A DNA stretch of 64,000 nucleotides, taken from assembly GCF_965139335.1 (NCBI RefSeq), contig NZ_CBCSEL010000004.1; one strand, written 5' to 3'. This stretch comes from Catellicoccus marimammalium. GTDB taxonomy: Bacteria; Bacillota; Bacilli; Lactobacillales; Catellicoccaceae. Positions 24,806 through 33,031 of the stretch are shown here, in pieces. Position numbers and translations under genes: made by a program. Under the pieces are notes generated by a model. The model made no database searches. It had not been told where the DNA came from and was given only the letters and a program-made list of their open reading frames with translations. Numbering within the stretch: position 1 is the stretch's first letter; each line of letters begins with the position of its first letter.

Positions 24806-27178
24806 CTATGCTCCTTTGAAATAAACAATCGTTGCGCCATTTCCACCGGCATTTGCAGGAGCATATTCAAAATGATCAATATGACGATGACGTTGAAGTA
24901 ATTTTTGGATTCCTTGACGTAAAGCTCCAGTTCCTTTTCCGTGAACAAGCGTTACACTGTGATATCCAGCAACTAATGCTTGGTCTAAGTATTGTTCTAC
25001 TTTTTGCATTGCTTCTTCATATCGTTCTCCACGTAAATCTAAAGAAGCTTTTACTCCTTTTGAGTTAGAACGTTGGATAGTAGTCATGGTCGTTTCTTTT
25101 TGTTGCTCTTGCGCTTTTTTCGTTCTTGTAAATTCTGATTCTGGTAATTTCATTTTTAAAATTCCCAATTGAACTTCCCAAGTACCATCTTTAAATGGGC
25201 GCACCAAAGTTCCACGTTGCCCATAACTTTCTACCAATACTTCGTCTCCCACAGCTAGTGCTTGTTTTTTCTTTTCTCGTTGTAATACTTTATTTTTCAA
25301 TAAATGTTGTTCTTCTTCAGATTTCAAATGATTTAATTGCGTTTGCGCAGCAATCAATTCATGCTCTTTGACTGCTTTTGTATCTAAATGTTCTTGCTTT
25401 TCTTTTAAATCTTGAATGATTTCTTTCGCTTCCACACTTGCTTTTTCTACGACTTGATTTGCTTCTTTTTTCGCTTCTTTTAATAAGTGCGCTTTTTCTT
25501 TTTTAAACGCCGCAAAAGCTTCTTTCAATTCTTTTTGTAGTGCTTCTGTTTCACTTAATTTTTCAGTAAAGGCGTGTTCTTTTTCTTCATAACCTTGACG
25601 AGCATTTTCTAATTGCTCAATCATATTGGCCAAATCCCCTGTTTGATGATCCATGTTTTCTTTAGCTTCTGTAATCAACGTTGGATCTAATCCTAGACGT
25701 AAAGAAATTTCAAAAGCATTACTGCTTCCAGGAGCACCAATTAATAAGCGATACGTTGGAGATAATGTTTGCACATCAAACTCCATACTTGCATTGCAAG
25801 TGTGAGGCTCATTATAAGCATAAACTTTTAATTCAGGATAGTGTGTCGTACATAAGGTTAATGCTCCTTTTTGTAAGAGACGATTTAAAATCGCAATCGC
25901 TAATGCTGCCCCTTCTTGTGGATCAGTTCCTGCTCCTAATTCATCAAGTAGCACTAAGCTATGTCGCCCGACACGGTCTAAAATTTGAATAATATTTTTC
26001 ATATGACCAGAAAACGTACTCAAACTTTGTTCAATGGATTGTTCATCCCCAATATCTACCATAATTTGATCAAAGATAGTCATTGTACTTTCTTCTGCTA
26101 CCGGAATGGCCATTCCTGTTTGTAACATGAGTTGTAATAAGCCCACTGTTTTTAACGTAATGGTTTTTCCTCCGGTATTTGGTCCTGTAATTAAAAGACT
26201 TTGGAATTCTTCACCTAAATAAATATCATTAGGCACTACCGTTTCTGGATTCAATAAAGGATGGCGTGCTTGTAAAAAAGAAAAAGATTGAGTAGTACTC
26301 ATTTCTGGGATACAAGCTTTCATCTCTGCAGCCAATTTTGCTTTAGCTTGAATCACATCTAATTGACCTAAATGATAGGCATTTTGTTGAATTTCTTGAC
26401 GATGAGGCATAATTTCTTGAATTAATTGAGCCAAAATTCGTTGTACTTCTTCTTTTTCTTCCACTTTCATTTGTTGACGACGATTATTTAACTCTACTAT
26501 CGCTTTTGGTTCAATAAATAGAGTTTGTCCGGTCGCACTTTGGTCATGGACCATCCCACCAAATTGATTACGATATTCTGCTTTTACAGGAATTACATAA
26601 CGGTCAGAACGCATCGTAATTACTGCGTCGCTCAAATAACGACTATTTTTCCCACGAATCATCTCTGATAATTGTCCACGAATTTGTTGTTCGCATTGAC
26701 GAATTTGACGACGTAATTGAGCTAAACGTTCTGTAGCACTATCTTCTACTTGTCCTTGTTCATTAATACAACGATGAATTTCTCCAGATAATGAAGGGAT
26801 AGGTTGTAATTGTTGAATCAAAGCTTTCAATTCTGGAAAACTTTCTTCTTCCTCTAATTCTTCTAATTTACGAAGAACTTGTGCCGCATTTTTTAAGATA
26901 TGCCCTAAATTTAAGATTTCTAACGCTTGAATGGAAGCACCAATTTTAATCCGAGAAAGACTTTGTCTTGGATCGGTTAAAGCTAAAAAAGGTAATTCTT
27001 TTCCTAAGCGTAACATCGTCATTGCTTCTTTTGTTTGTTCTAATGCTTGTTGCACCTCTTCTTTGACAAAAGAAGGAGTAATCTGATGAATATGTTCTTC
27101 TACCATTGGTGTAGCAACTTTTTGTTGTAACTCATCAATGACAAAAGAATAATCTAATAATGATAATAATTTTTTCAC
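24806..27178 (-). CDS. mutS2: endonuclease MutS2 / ribosome rescue factor
   Basis: MutS-like ATPase; in Firmicutes it suppresses recombination and splits collided ribosomes. 790 residues. MutS-type core with Walker A LLITGPNTGGKTITLK, Walker B region SLVLLDELGAGTDP, a long coiled coil (about 510-620), and a C-terminal Smr domain (LDLRGERYEEAM, LVHGKGTGALRQGI). The start is GTG 27178, five bases after AAGGAGGG; an upstream frame to 27253 overlaps cvpA and is rejected. No mismatch-recognition domain, as expected for MutS2. Confidence 0.96.
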   Translation of the reverse strand: MKKLLSLLDYSFVIDELQQKVATPMVEEHIHQITPSFVKEEVQQALEQTKEAMTMLRLGKELPFLALTDPRQSLSRIKIGASIQALEILNLGHILKNAAQVLRKLEELEEEESFPELKALIQQLQPIPSLSGEIHRCINEQGQVEDSATERLAQLRRQIRQCEQQIRGQLSEMIRGKNSRYLSDAVITMRSDRYVIPVKAEYRNQFGGMVHDQSATGQTLFIEPKAIVELNNRRQQMKVEEKEEVQRILAQLIQEIMPHRQEIQQNAYHLGQLDVIQAKAKLAAEMKACIPEMSTTQSFSFLQARHPLLNPETVVPNDIYLGEEFQSLLITGPNTGGKTITLKTVGLLQLMLQTGMAIPVAEESTMTIFDQIMVDIGDEQSIEQSLSTFSGHMKNIIQILDRVGRHSLVLLDELGAGTDPQEGAALAIAILNRLLQKGALTLCTTHYPELKVYAYNEPHTCNASMEFDVQTLSPTYRLLIGAPGSSNAFEISLRLGLDPTLITEAKENMDHQTGDLANMIEQLENARQGYEEKEHAFTEKLSETEALQKELKEAFAAFKKEKAHLLKEAKKEANQVVEKASVEAKEIIQDLKEKQEHLDTKAVKEHELIAAQTQLNHLKSEEEQHLLKNKVLQREKKKQALAVGDEVLVESYGQRGTLVRPFKDGTWEVQLGILKMKLPESEFTRTKKAQEQQKETTMTTIQRSNSKGVKASLDLRGERYEEAMQKVEQYLDQALVAGYHSVTLVHGKGTGALRQGIQKLLQRHRHIDHFEYAPANAGGNGATIVYFKGA
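25961..25975. repeat. dispersed palindrome copy: ATGTCG-CC-CGACACG
   Basis: Core arms 25962-25966 and 25969-25973 inside mutS2. The longer string AAGCTATGTCGCCCGACACG differs at only two or three positions from the copy in the acetyltransferase gene. Confidence 0.7.
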
Positions 27179-27189
27179 AAAAACCCTCC

Positions 27190-27735
27190 TTACATCCCTA
27201 AAATAAAGTTTTGTAACCAAGGAATAAGCATTGGTGTTTGATACCACATCCATTGAACCACCGTACTATTTTCTAAAGCAGCTTGAATGGAAGGAACAGG
27301 TAAAACACTCAATAATAATAACCCTACAAGGCAAAAAATATAAACGACAACGACTTGTAATAATCCTCCTAAAATATGGTTCACTTGAGATAACGCTCCA
27401 GTAGGTAATTTACATTTAGCAAATAACAAATGAGCGATAAAATGAGTCAATAACCATCCTAAAAGGCAGATACATAAAAAGCCACATAAGTGATAGAAAG
27501 GTTCTTCTAATTTCAATAACCAATCCTGACTATAAAAAGTTAATTGCGTATTTAAATTAGGTGCTGGGAAAGGAATCCATAGAGTAAAATGATTTCCTAA
27601 TCTTGGTCCTAAAAGCAAGGCTACAAATACAGTAGCTGCATAGCCAGCAAAGTAAAATAAATTTCTGACAATTCCTCGACGATAACCGACGTAAAACGCC
27701 AGAAAAAGAAGGATAATGATAAGAGCAGAAAGCAT
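27190..27735 (-). CDS. cvpA: CvpA family membrane protein
   Basis: Membrane protein named for colicin V production; actual role unsettled. 181 residues with four to five hydrophobic helices and the family start LIIILLFLAFYVGYRRGIVRN, then a later GALSQVNHILGGLLQVVVVY. ATG 27735 has AAAAGGAGAAAATAGC upstream. It lies between zapA and mutS2, spaced by 2 and 11 bases, the usual zapA-cvpA-mutS2 run in Bacilli. Confidence 0.92.
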   Translation of the reverse strand: MLSALIIILLFLAFYVGYRRGIVRNLFYFAGYAATVFVALLLGPRLGNHFTLWIPFPAPNLNTQLTFYSQDWLLKLEEPFYHLCGFLCICLLGWLLTHFIAHLLFAKCKLPTGALSQVNHILGGLLQVVVVYIFCLVGLLLLSVLPVPSIQAALENSTVVQWMWYQTPMLIPWLQNFILGM

Positions 27736-27737
27736 AG

Positions 27738-28148
27738 CTATTTTCTCCTTTTCTTTTGTTTAATTTTTGCTTTATGAACTTGATTTAATAATTGTTGCTT
27801 TTGACAAACGGCTTGTTCATCTTCTTTTGCCATCGCTACAGATAAATCTTGTTCCATCTTTTTTTGAATTTGAGTTAATAAAGTATTATATTCTGGACTT
27901 TTTTCCCATTGGTCCAACTTCTTTTGTAATGCTTCATTTTCTTTTTTCAAAGCAGCGACTTCTTTTTCTAATTTTAATTGGTCCGAAAGAGCATTTATAG
28001 CAATTGCAATCGCAGATTGATAAGTTGATAAAGAAGAGCAACGTTCACTCCATTCAGCGTATCGATGCTGTATCGCCTCTAATTGCTCTTGATTTTCTTC
28101 GGTTTGCACATAAAATTTTTGATCTCGAATGGTAAAACAAAAACGCAT
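27738..28148 (-). CDS. zapA: cell division protein ZapA
   Basis: Binds and bundles FtsZ filaments. 136 residues: an N-terminal ZapA fold (FTIRDQKFYVQTEENQEQLE) and a central to C-terminal coiled coil rich in Lys and Glu (LEKEVAALKKENEALQKKL). It is longer than the usual 85-110 residues because of a basic tail ending KIKQKKRRK. ATG 28148 has AAGGAGGGAAAGAAG upstream. Confidence 0.9.
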   Translation of the reverse strand: MRFCFTIRDQKFYVQTEENQEQLEAIQHRYAEWSERCSSLSTYQSAIAIAINALSDQLKLEKEVAALKKENEALQKKLDQWEKSPEYNTLLTQIQKKMEQDLSVAMAKEDEQAVCQKQQLLNQVHKAKIKQKKRRK

Positions 28149-28238
28149 CTTCTTTCCCTCCTTATAACCACCTTATTCTATCATATTATAGACCATGATT
28201 CATCCTATGATAAAATAAAAGAAAAAAGGAGGAATGAT

Positions 28239-29129
28239 ATGAGTCACTATACATTATTAAAAAAAGAGAATAAGGAACTGCAAACTTTTTATCAAAAGTA
28301 TTGCATCACTCCTCCTCCTCATGCGGATTGGGCTGCTCAATATCAAGGAACAAGAATTACTGCTTATCAAAGTGGGAAAATTCTTTTTCAAGGAAAAAAT
28401 GCGGAACAAGAATATTATCGTTGGCAAAAAGAAGAAAAAGAAGAAAAAGAGCCTTCCTCTTCTTCTCTATCCCAACTCTCTTTAATTGGTAGTGATGAAG
28501 TAGGAAATGGAAGTTACTTTGGTCCTCTTGTCGTTGTCGCTGCCTATGTCACAAAAGAGGATATTCCTTGGTTGACTACTTTAGAAGTAGCCGATTCAAA
28601 AACGTTAACCGATGAAAAAATGAAAAAAATTGCGCCACAGTTAAAAGAAAAATTACCCTATCAAGCATTAATTGTCTCTCCTAAAAAATATAATGCCATT
28701 CAACCACGATATAATGCCGTAAAAATGAAGGTAGCTTTGCATAACCAAGCACTTCTTTTATTAGAAAAAAGAATAGAAAAGGAAAACCAACCTTTAGACG
28801 CGTTACTGATTGATCAATTTACTTCTGAAAAAAATTATCAACAATATGTTAAAGAAGAAAAAGAACAGCCTCATCATCCTGTCTTGATGCGGGTAAAAGG
28901 AGAACAAGAGCATCTTGCTGTCGCGGCAGCTAGCATTATTGCTCGCACTTTATTTTTAGAACAATTAGAACAACTCGGTGTTCCTTATCATCTCACTTTA
29001 CCAAGTGGTGCAGGAGAAAAAGTAGATCAAGTAGGAGTAGAGCTATGTCGTCGATACGGGGTCGATACCCTAGAAAAAGTCGCAAAGCTTCATTTCAAAA
29101 ACACGCAAAAAATTAAGGCTAAACTCTAA
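28239..29129 (+). CDS. rnhC: ribonuclease HIII
   Basis: Removes RNA from RNA/DNA hybrids. 296 residues with an N-terminal TBP-like domain and the catalytic GSDEVGNGSYFGPLVVVAA (the DE pair near residue 87), VADSKTLTDEK and LIDQF. The C-terminus ends in the typical KLHFKNTQK. ATG 28239 follows AAAAAAGGAGGAATGAT. Divergent from zapA and closed by a terminator shared with the DUF1292 gene. Near 29043 the plus strand reads AGCTATGTCGTCGATACGG, a decayed-looking match to the dispersed palindrome. Confidence 0.96.
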   Translation: MSHYTLLKKENKELQTFYQKYCITPPPHADWAAQYQGTRITAYQSGKILFQGKNAEQEYYRWQKEEKEEKEPSSSSLSQLSLIGSDEVGNGSYFGPLVVVAAYVTKEDIPWLTTLEVADSKTLTDEKMKKIAPQLKEKLPYQALIVSPKKYNAIQPRYNAVKMKVALHNQALLLLEKRIEKENQPLDALLIDQFTSEKNYQQYVKEEKEQPHHPVLMRVKGEQEHLAVAAASIIARTLFLEQLEQLGVPYHLTLPSGAGEKVDQVGVELCRRYGVDTLEKVAKLHFKNTQKIKAKL

Positions 29130-29134
29130 AACAT

Positions 29135-29176
29135 AAAAAAAGCCACACAAGGAAATTCCCTGTGTGGCTCTCTTTT
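29135..29176. terminator. bidirectional terminator between rnhC and DUF1292 gene
   Basis: Stem AGCCACACA / TGTGTGGCT (29141-29149 and 29161-29169), extended through one mismatch by GGAA / TTCC. A-run on one side and T-run on the other. Confidence 0.92.
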
Positions 29177-29494
29177 TTAATGTTTATGGTTACAATGTTC
29201 GTGGTCGCATTCGCTTTCTTCAGCCATAAATGCACCAAAGACTTCTTCTACCATATCCCATTCTTTATCTGTAGTGATTTCGTTTAATTTTCCGCCTTCA
29301 CCATTTTCATCTTCTTCATAAGAGTAAGCTAATAATTCTACTTCTTCTCCATCTGGTACGTTTGATGGGCATAATAATACGTAGTTTTTACCGAATTCTT
29401 CTTGACCATCAATAGTTAATAAGATTTCAAAAAGTTCTTCATTTCCTTGTTCATCGACTAATGTTAAGTAGTCGCGTTCATTTGTTTCTACCAT
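29177..29494 (-). CDS. DUF1292 (YrzB-type) protein
   Basis: Small acidic protein of the DUF1292 family, unknown function. 105 residues. The core DYLTLVDEQGNEELFEILLT and FGKNYVLLCPSN is family-typical. The tail ends ECDHEHCNHKH, a His/Cys-rich run that could bind metal and is not part of the core family. ATG 29494 has AGGAGGAAAGAAC upstream. It follows ruvX by 11 bases, the conserved ireB-ruvX-yrzB order. Confidence 0.9.
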   Translation of the reverse strand: MVETNERDYLTLVDEQGNEELFEILLTIDGQEEFGKNYVLLCPSNVPDGEEVELLAYSYEEDENGEGGKLNEITTDKEWDMVEEVFGAFMAEESECDHEHCNHKH

Positions 29495-29505
29495 GTTCTT
29501 TCCTC

Positions 29506-29931
29506 CTAAAATGATTGACGATCGAGATAATTTTGTAAAATCATTACCGCCGCTAGTTTATCAATCACTTGTTTTCTTTTTTTACGAGAGACATTTCCCT
29601 CTTCAATTAACATTCGTTCTGCTTCGACGGTCGTTAATCGTTCATCTTGATAATAAACAGGTAAGCCAAAGCGTTGCTCTAGATGTTCTCCATAGCGTAT
29701 CGCCGCTTCAGCACGATCCCCTAAGCTATTATTCATATGCTTTGGTAAGCCAACAACAAAAGCTTGTACTTGATATTCTTTGACTAACGCTTTGACTCGA
29801 TCATAGCCAAAGTAGCCTTTTTCTTCATCAATTGGAATAATTTCTACTCCTTGTGCGGTCCAACCTAAAGGATCACTTACCGCAATCCCTACAGTTTTAG
29901 AACCAACATCTAATCCCATGTATCGCTTCAT
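29506..29931 (-). CDS. ruvX: RuvX/YqgF family nuclease (Holliday junction resolvase-like)
   Basis: RNase H-fold nuclease linked to rRNA processing and proposed for Holliday junctions. 141 residues beginning MKRYMGLDVGSKTVGIAVSD (first catalytic Asp), then FVVGLPKHMNNSLGDRA and VYYQDERLTTVEAERML. The start overlaps the ireB stop as ATGA. Family length is normal. Confidence 0.95.
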   Translation of the reverse strand: MKRYMGLDVGSKTVGIAVSDPLGWTAQGVEIIPIDEEKGYFGYDRVKALVKEYQVQAFVVGLPKHMNNSLGDRAEAAIRYGEHLEQRFGLPVYYQDERLTTVEAERMLIEEGNVSRKKRKQVIDKLAAVMILQNYLDRQSF

Positions 29932-30200
29932 TCTTCAATGTTAACTCCGTGATGTTCTAAGTAGTCACGAACTAAAATTTCCATAATTTCATCGCGTTCT
30001 ACTTGGCGAATTAATTTACGAGCATCTTTATGTCGAGGGATATATGTTGGATCCTCCGACAATAAGTAGCCGACAATTTGGTTAATTGGGTTATAACCTT
30101 TTTCAGCTAAGGCATCGTAAACACGAATTAAAGTATCAGCGACCATCAATTCCTTATGTTCTTCTGCTGTGAAACGTCTTGTTTGTCCATTATCCATCAT
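29928..30200 (-). CDS. ireB: IreB family regulatory phosphoprotein (UPF0297)
   Basis: In Enterococcus faecalis IreB is the substrate of the PASTA kinase IreK and dampens cephalosporin resistance. This 90-residue homologue keeps the core YDALAEKGYNPINQIVGYLL and DPTYIPRHKDARKLIR. Its N-terminus, MMDNGQTRRF, differs from the enterococcal MGFTDETVRF as I recall it: Thr7 aligns, but the position of Thr4 is Asn. Start codons are doubled (ATG ATG) after GGGGGAATCT. The kinase and phosphatase that would act on it are at 1-2424. Confidence 0.92.
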   Translation of the reverse strand: MMDNGQTRRFTAEEHKELMVADTLIRVYDALAEKGYNPINQIVGYLLSEDPTYIPRHKDARKLIRQVERDEIMEILVRDYLEHHGVNIEE

Positions 30201-30218
30201 AGATTCCCCCTTTTTGTT

Positions 30219-30842
30219 TTATCCTACCATTGAAGCGGTAAAAGGTACACCAATTTGCGTTTCTTTTGGTAGAACTAAGATTCCTCGTTCTTTTGGTGCA
30301 TTTTCTAAATGCAATTCTTTTGCGGAACAAATCATTCCTGAGCTTGGTACTCCGCGCAATTCTCCTGGCCAAATGCAAGTACCATCTGGCATCATTGAAC
30401 CTGGAGTGGCAACAACTACCGTTTGACCTGCCTCAATATTTGGTGCTCCACAAACGATTTGTAAAACTTTTCCATCAGCCACTTCAACTTCTGTAATATG
30501 TAAGTGGTCAGAGTCTGGATGGTCCACACAAGTTTTCACAAATCCAGTGACGATATGTGGACGATTTTCTGCTTTATCTAAAAGCGTTGTAAATCCACAA
30601 TCAAATAAAAGGGCATTTAATTGATCAATTTCGCTATCAGTAGGAAAGACTTGTCCTTTTTTTCCTGAAATTGAAGGTACTAGTTTTTTGATATTAAAAA
30701 AGTTATATCCGCTTACTTCACCTTCTGCGTTGTACAAAGCAACGACATTACCCACTGCTTTGACTTCTGGTTGATCACTTGCATTTTGTAATAAAACCAT
30801 CAAGCAATCTCCAAATACAGCTTCATTAAATGAAAAAATCAA
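30219..30842 (-). CDS. ytpR: YtpR-type tRNA-binding domain protein
   Basis: Stand-alone relative of the N-terminal tRNA-binding domain of PheT. 207 residues: an N-terminal DUF4479-like part, then the OB-fold IVTGFVKTCVDHPDSDHLHITEV, QIVCGAPNIEAGQTVVVA and GELRGVPSSGMICSAKEL. The start is TTG 30842, eight bases after AAAGGAG; no ATG is better placed. Located between ireB and a thioredoxin gene. Confidence 0.92.
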   Translation of the reverse strand: MIFSFNEAVFGDCLMVLLQNASDQPEVKAVGNVVALYNAEGEVSGYNFFNIKKLVPSISGKKGQVFPTDSEIDQLNALLFDCGFTTLLDKAENRPHIVTGFVKTCVDHPDSDHLHITEVEVADGKVLQIVCGAPNIEAGQTVVVATPGSMMPDGTCIWPGELRGVPSSGMICSAKELHLENAPKERGILVLPKETQIGVPFTASMVG

Positions 30843-30928
30843 TTTTATTCTCCTTTACTTTTCGATTACTACTATTATTATATCATGACCACAACGTAAT
30901 CACACAAGACAATTAAACAAAAGAAAAA

Positions 30929-31240
30929 TTATAATTGAGAAATAAATTCCACAATTTGTTCTTTTGTCTTACGATTACGATTACTAAAACGGCCTACTTC
31001 TTTTCCGTCTTTGAAAGCTACAAAGCTAGGAATTCCACGAACTTCTAACTCTAACATTTCATCCATCCATTGATCAGCATCAATTTTAATCATTGTCCAT
31101 TCTGGAAATTCTGCCGCAATTTCTGGCATTGCTGGTTCAATATAGCGGCAATCACGGCACCATTCTGCAGTAAAATACAAAATATTTTGCCCTTCTTGCA
31201 TCGCTTTTTCTAACATTGCTTTATCCTTTAATTGTTCCAT
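30929..31240 (-). CDS. thioredoxin-family protein (WCRDC active site)
   Basis: Thioredoxin fold with LYFTAEWCRDCRYIEPAMPEI, so the active site is CRDC rather than the CGPC of trxA. The cis-Pro segment is RGIPSFVAF. 103 residues from ATG 31240, which has GGAG nine bases upstream; two earlier Met codons are less well placed. It overlaps the M42 peptidase gene by 20 bases, so the two are translationally coupled. This matches the common YtpP-type arrangement beside ytpR. Confidence 0.88.
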   Translation of the reverse strand: MEQLKDKAMLEKAMQEGQNILYFTAEWCRDCRYIEPAMPEIAAEFPEWTMIKIDADQWMDEMLELEVRGIPSFVAFKDGKEVGRFSNRNRKTKEQIVEFISQL

Positions 31241-32321
31241 CGCCGTATTCTCCATATACAATTTGATTTACTTTTTCTGTGTTTAAGTCTAGTAAAATTT
31301 CTTTCAAGGCTTTTTTCGCAGCTAAGAAATCTTCGATATTAAACATTCCTTGATGCGTATGGATATAACGAGCAACTACACCAATCACTGCACTTGGAAT
31401 TCCTTCGTTGGCTTGATGAGCTGCTGCTGCATCTGTGCCGCCTTTAGAAACATAATATTGATGTGGAATATCATGTTTTTCGGCAATTTCTAAAATGTAA
31501 TCACGCATGCGTGGTAACATTAAGAAACGTGGATCTTGAATACGGATTAAGAATCCTTCTCCTAGATGACCAAAAGTATTTGTTTTTGTCTCAATATCAT
31601 TAGCTGCAGAGCAATCTACCGCGAAGAATAAATCAGGTTTGAATTTTGTAGCTGAAGCTGTTGCTCCACGTAGACCTACTTCTTCTTGGATGTTTGCTCC
31701 AATGACTAAGTTGACATCTAAATCTACATCTTGTAATTCTTCTAATAACATTTTGACTACTAAGCAGCCATAACGGTTATCCCAAGCTTTAGAAATCACA
31801 TTTTTACCATTTGCTGTTAAAATTGTTTCACTTTGTGGGATAATTGGATCTCCTGGACGTACACCATAAGATAGTGCTTCTTCTTTAGAAGTAAAACCAG
31901 CATCAAATAAAATTTCTGATACTTCTACATTAGCTTGACCATTTGTTCCACGTAATAAATGAGGTGGAATAGAAGAAGAGATGACTGGGATATCTCCTTC
32001 TTTTGTTTGTAATGTAAAGCGTTGTGCACTTACTACGTAAGGATTCCATCCTCCTAATGGTACAACGTTTAACATTCCGTTTTCACGAATACGAGTCAAC
32101 ATAAATCCAACTTCATCCATGTGAGCCGCAACCATAACTGTTTTGGCATTTTCTTTTTTGCTATATTTAATGCCAAAAACACCACCCAATCCATCAAATT
32201 GGATTTCATCCACTTTGCCTTTCATTTGTTGGACTAAAAAGTCACGCATTGGTCCTTCATTACCACTTGTGGCCTGAATTTCCGTAATTTCTTTAATTTG
32301 GGCAAATAAATCTTCTGTCAT
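31221..32321 (-). CDS. pepA: M42 family metallo-aminopeptidase
   Basis: Cytoplasmic two-zinc aminopeptidase (PepA/FrvX type) that trims peptides. 366 residues. Metal ligands are visible in MVAAHMDEVGFML, ISKAWDNRYGC, QEEVGLRGATAS (catalytic Glu pair), FAVDCSAAND and, near the C-terminus, ARYIHTHQGMFN. ATG 32321 has AAAGGGACG upstream. Glutamyl or broad specificity cannot be told from sequence. Confidence 0.93.
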   Translation of the reverse strand: MTEDLFAQIKEITEIQATSGNEGPMRDFLVQQMKGKVDEIQFDGLGGVFGIKYSKKENAKTVMVAAHMDEVGFMLTRIRENGMLNVVPLGGWNPYVVSAQRFTLQTKEGDIPVISSSIPPHLLRGTNGQANVEVSEILFDAGFTSKEEALSYGVRPGDPIIPQSETILTANGKNVISKAWDNRYGCLVVKMLLEELQDVDLDVNLVIGANIQEEVGLRGATASATKFKPDLFFAVDCSAANDIETKTNTFGHLGEGFLIRIQDPRFLMLPRMRDYILEIAEKHDIPHQYYVSKGGTDAAAAHQANEGIPSAVIGVVARYIHTHQGMFNIEDFLAAKKALKEILLDLNTEKVNQIVYGEYGDGTIKG

Positions 32322-32452
32322 TTTTTTCGTCCCTTTCTTTTCTTTTTATCTATCATTATATACGATTTTTACCATTCCTCCTAGTTTTAAGAATAACAAA
32401 TTCCAATCTTGCCTCCAAACAAGTAAACGATTTCTCTTTTCCTGACTAAAAA

Positions 32453-32461
32453 TGATATAAT
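32453..32461 (+). promoter_or_regulatory. extended -10 promoter for the 32.5-kb small gene
   Basis: TGATATAAT, the same extended -10 string as in front of the CLC gene, lies 26 to 35 bases before the two candidate start codons. No clear -35. Confidence 0.55.
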
Positions 32462-32487
32462 AAAGCAAATGATATTAAGAGATTGGA

Positions 32488-32814
32488 ATGAGAGAGATGG
32501 AAAAAAAAGAATTTATCGGTCTAACTTTACTTTCTAGTGCAGTCGTTGCAGGAGGCGCTTATTTAGGACATCGTTATTACGAAAAGAATCGTCCTCATTG
32601 GCTACTAAATCGCTTGAAAAAAGAATTGAGTCAATATGGAACGATTGAAAATTCATGGATTAACTGCACTCCTGTCACAACCAAAGACTTTGGAGAAGTA
32701 CATACAGGATATCATGGTGGAATTGCTTTAAAAGAAGAAAATCAACCGTTAACTTACTATGAATTTTTCATCGATAAAAAAACAGGTGAACTCATCGAAT
32801 TTACAACAAAATAA
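32488..32814 (+). CDS. small membrane-anchored protein, PepSY-like C-terminus
   Basis: 108 residues, not recognised with certainty. An N-terminal hydrophobic segment (LTLLSSAVVAGGAYLG, about residues 11-26) probably anchors it, with the remainder outside. The C-terminal YYEFFIDKKTGELIEFT resembles the end of a PepSY unit. Start codons at 32488 and 32497 are both possible; the second has GAGAG before it. It has its own extended -10 promoter and a terminator. Divergent from the M42 peptidase gene. Confidence 0.7.
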   Translation: MREMEKKEFIGLTLLSSAVVAGGAYLGHRYYEKNRPHWLLNRLKKELSQYGTIENSWINCTPVTTKDFGEVHTGYHGGIALKEENQPLTYYEFFIDKKTGELIEFTTK

Positions 32815-32820
32815 AAGAAA

Positions 32821-32854
32821 AAAGCGAAAAGAATATGTCTTTTCGCTCTTTTTA
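32821..32854 (+). terminator. terminator after the 32.5-kb small gene
   Basis: Stem AGCGAAAAGA / TCTTTTCGCT (32823-32832 and 32838-32847) followed by CTTTTT. Confidence 0.88.
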
Positions 32855-32941
32855 TGCAATTTCTACATCGATTTTTTGTAAATCATAACCATTGAGTAAA
32901 ATTATTACTCCTGCGCCAATAAGAAGAAATTTATTTTTAAT
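32852..32941 (-). pseudogene. possible remnant of a small membrane-protein gene
   Basis: On the minus strand 29 codons read IKNKFLLIGAGVIILLNGYD and then LQKIDVEIA before TAA. The frame has one strong hydrophobic segment and AAGGAAAGG seven bases upstream, but the codon where ATG would be expected is ATT. The next upstream ATG (32965) is in frame but followed by a stop after seven codons. It is either decayed or starts at ATT. It overlaps a terminator. Confidence 0.3.
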
Positions 32942-32989
32942 TTAATTTCCTTTCCTTCTTGTCATTTTTTTATGGGTAAAAATAAGCAA

Positions 32990-33022
32990 TAAAAAAAGAA
33001 GTTCTTAACTAAGAACTTCTTA
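32990..33022 (-). terminator. terminator after trmB
   Basis: Nearly perfect stem AAGAAGTTCTTA / TAAGAACTTCTT (32996-33007 and 33010-33021), followed on the minus strand by a T-run. Confidence 0.88.
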
Positions 33023-33031
33023 AGCATTCCA

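Noticed and set aside
32815..33031. CRISPR, IS or other mobile DNA in the short intergenic gaps
   Set aside because: No repeated spacers, transposase fragments or target-site duplications are visible here or elsewhere in the window.
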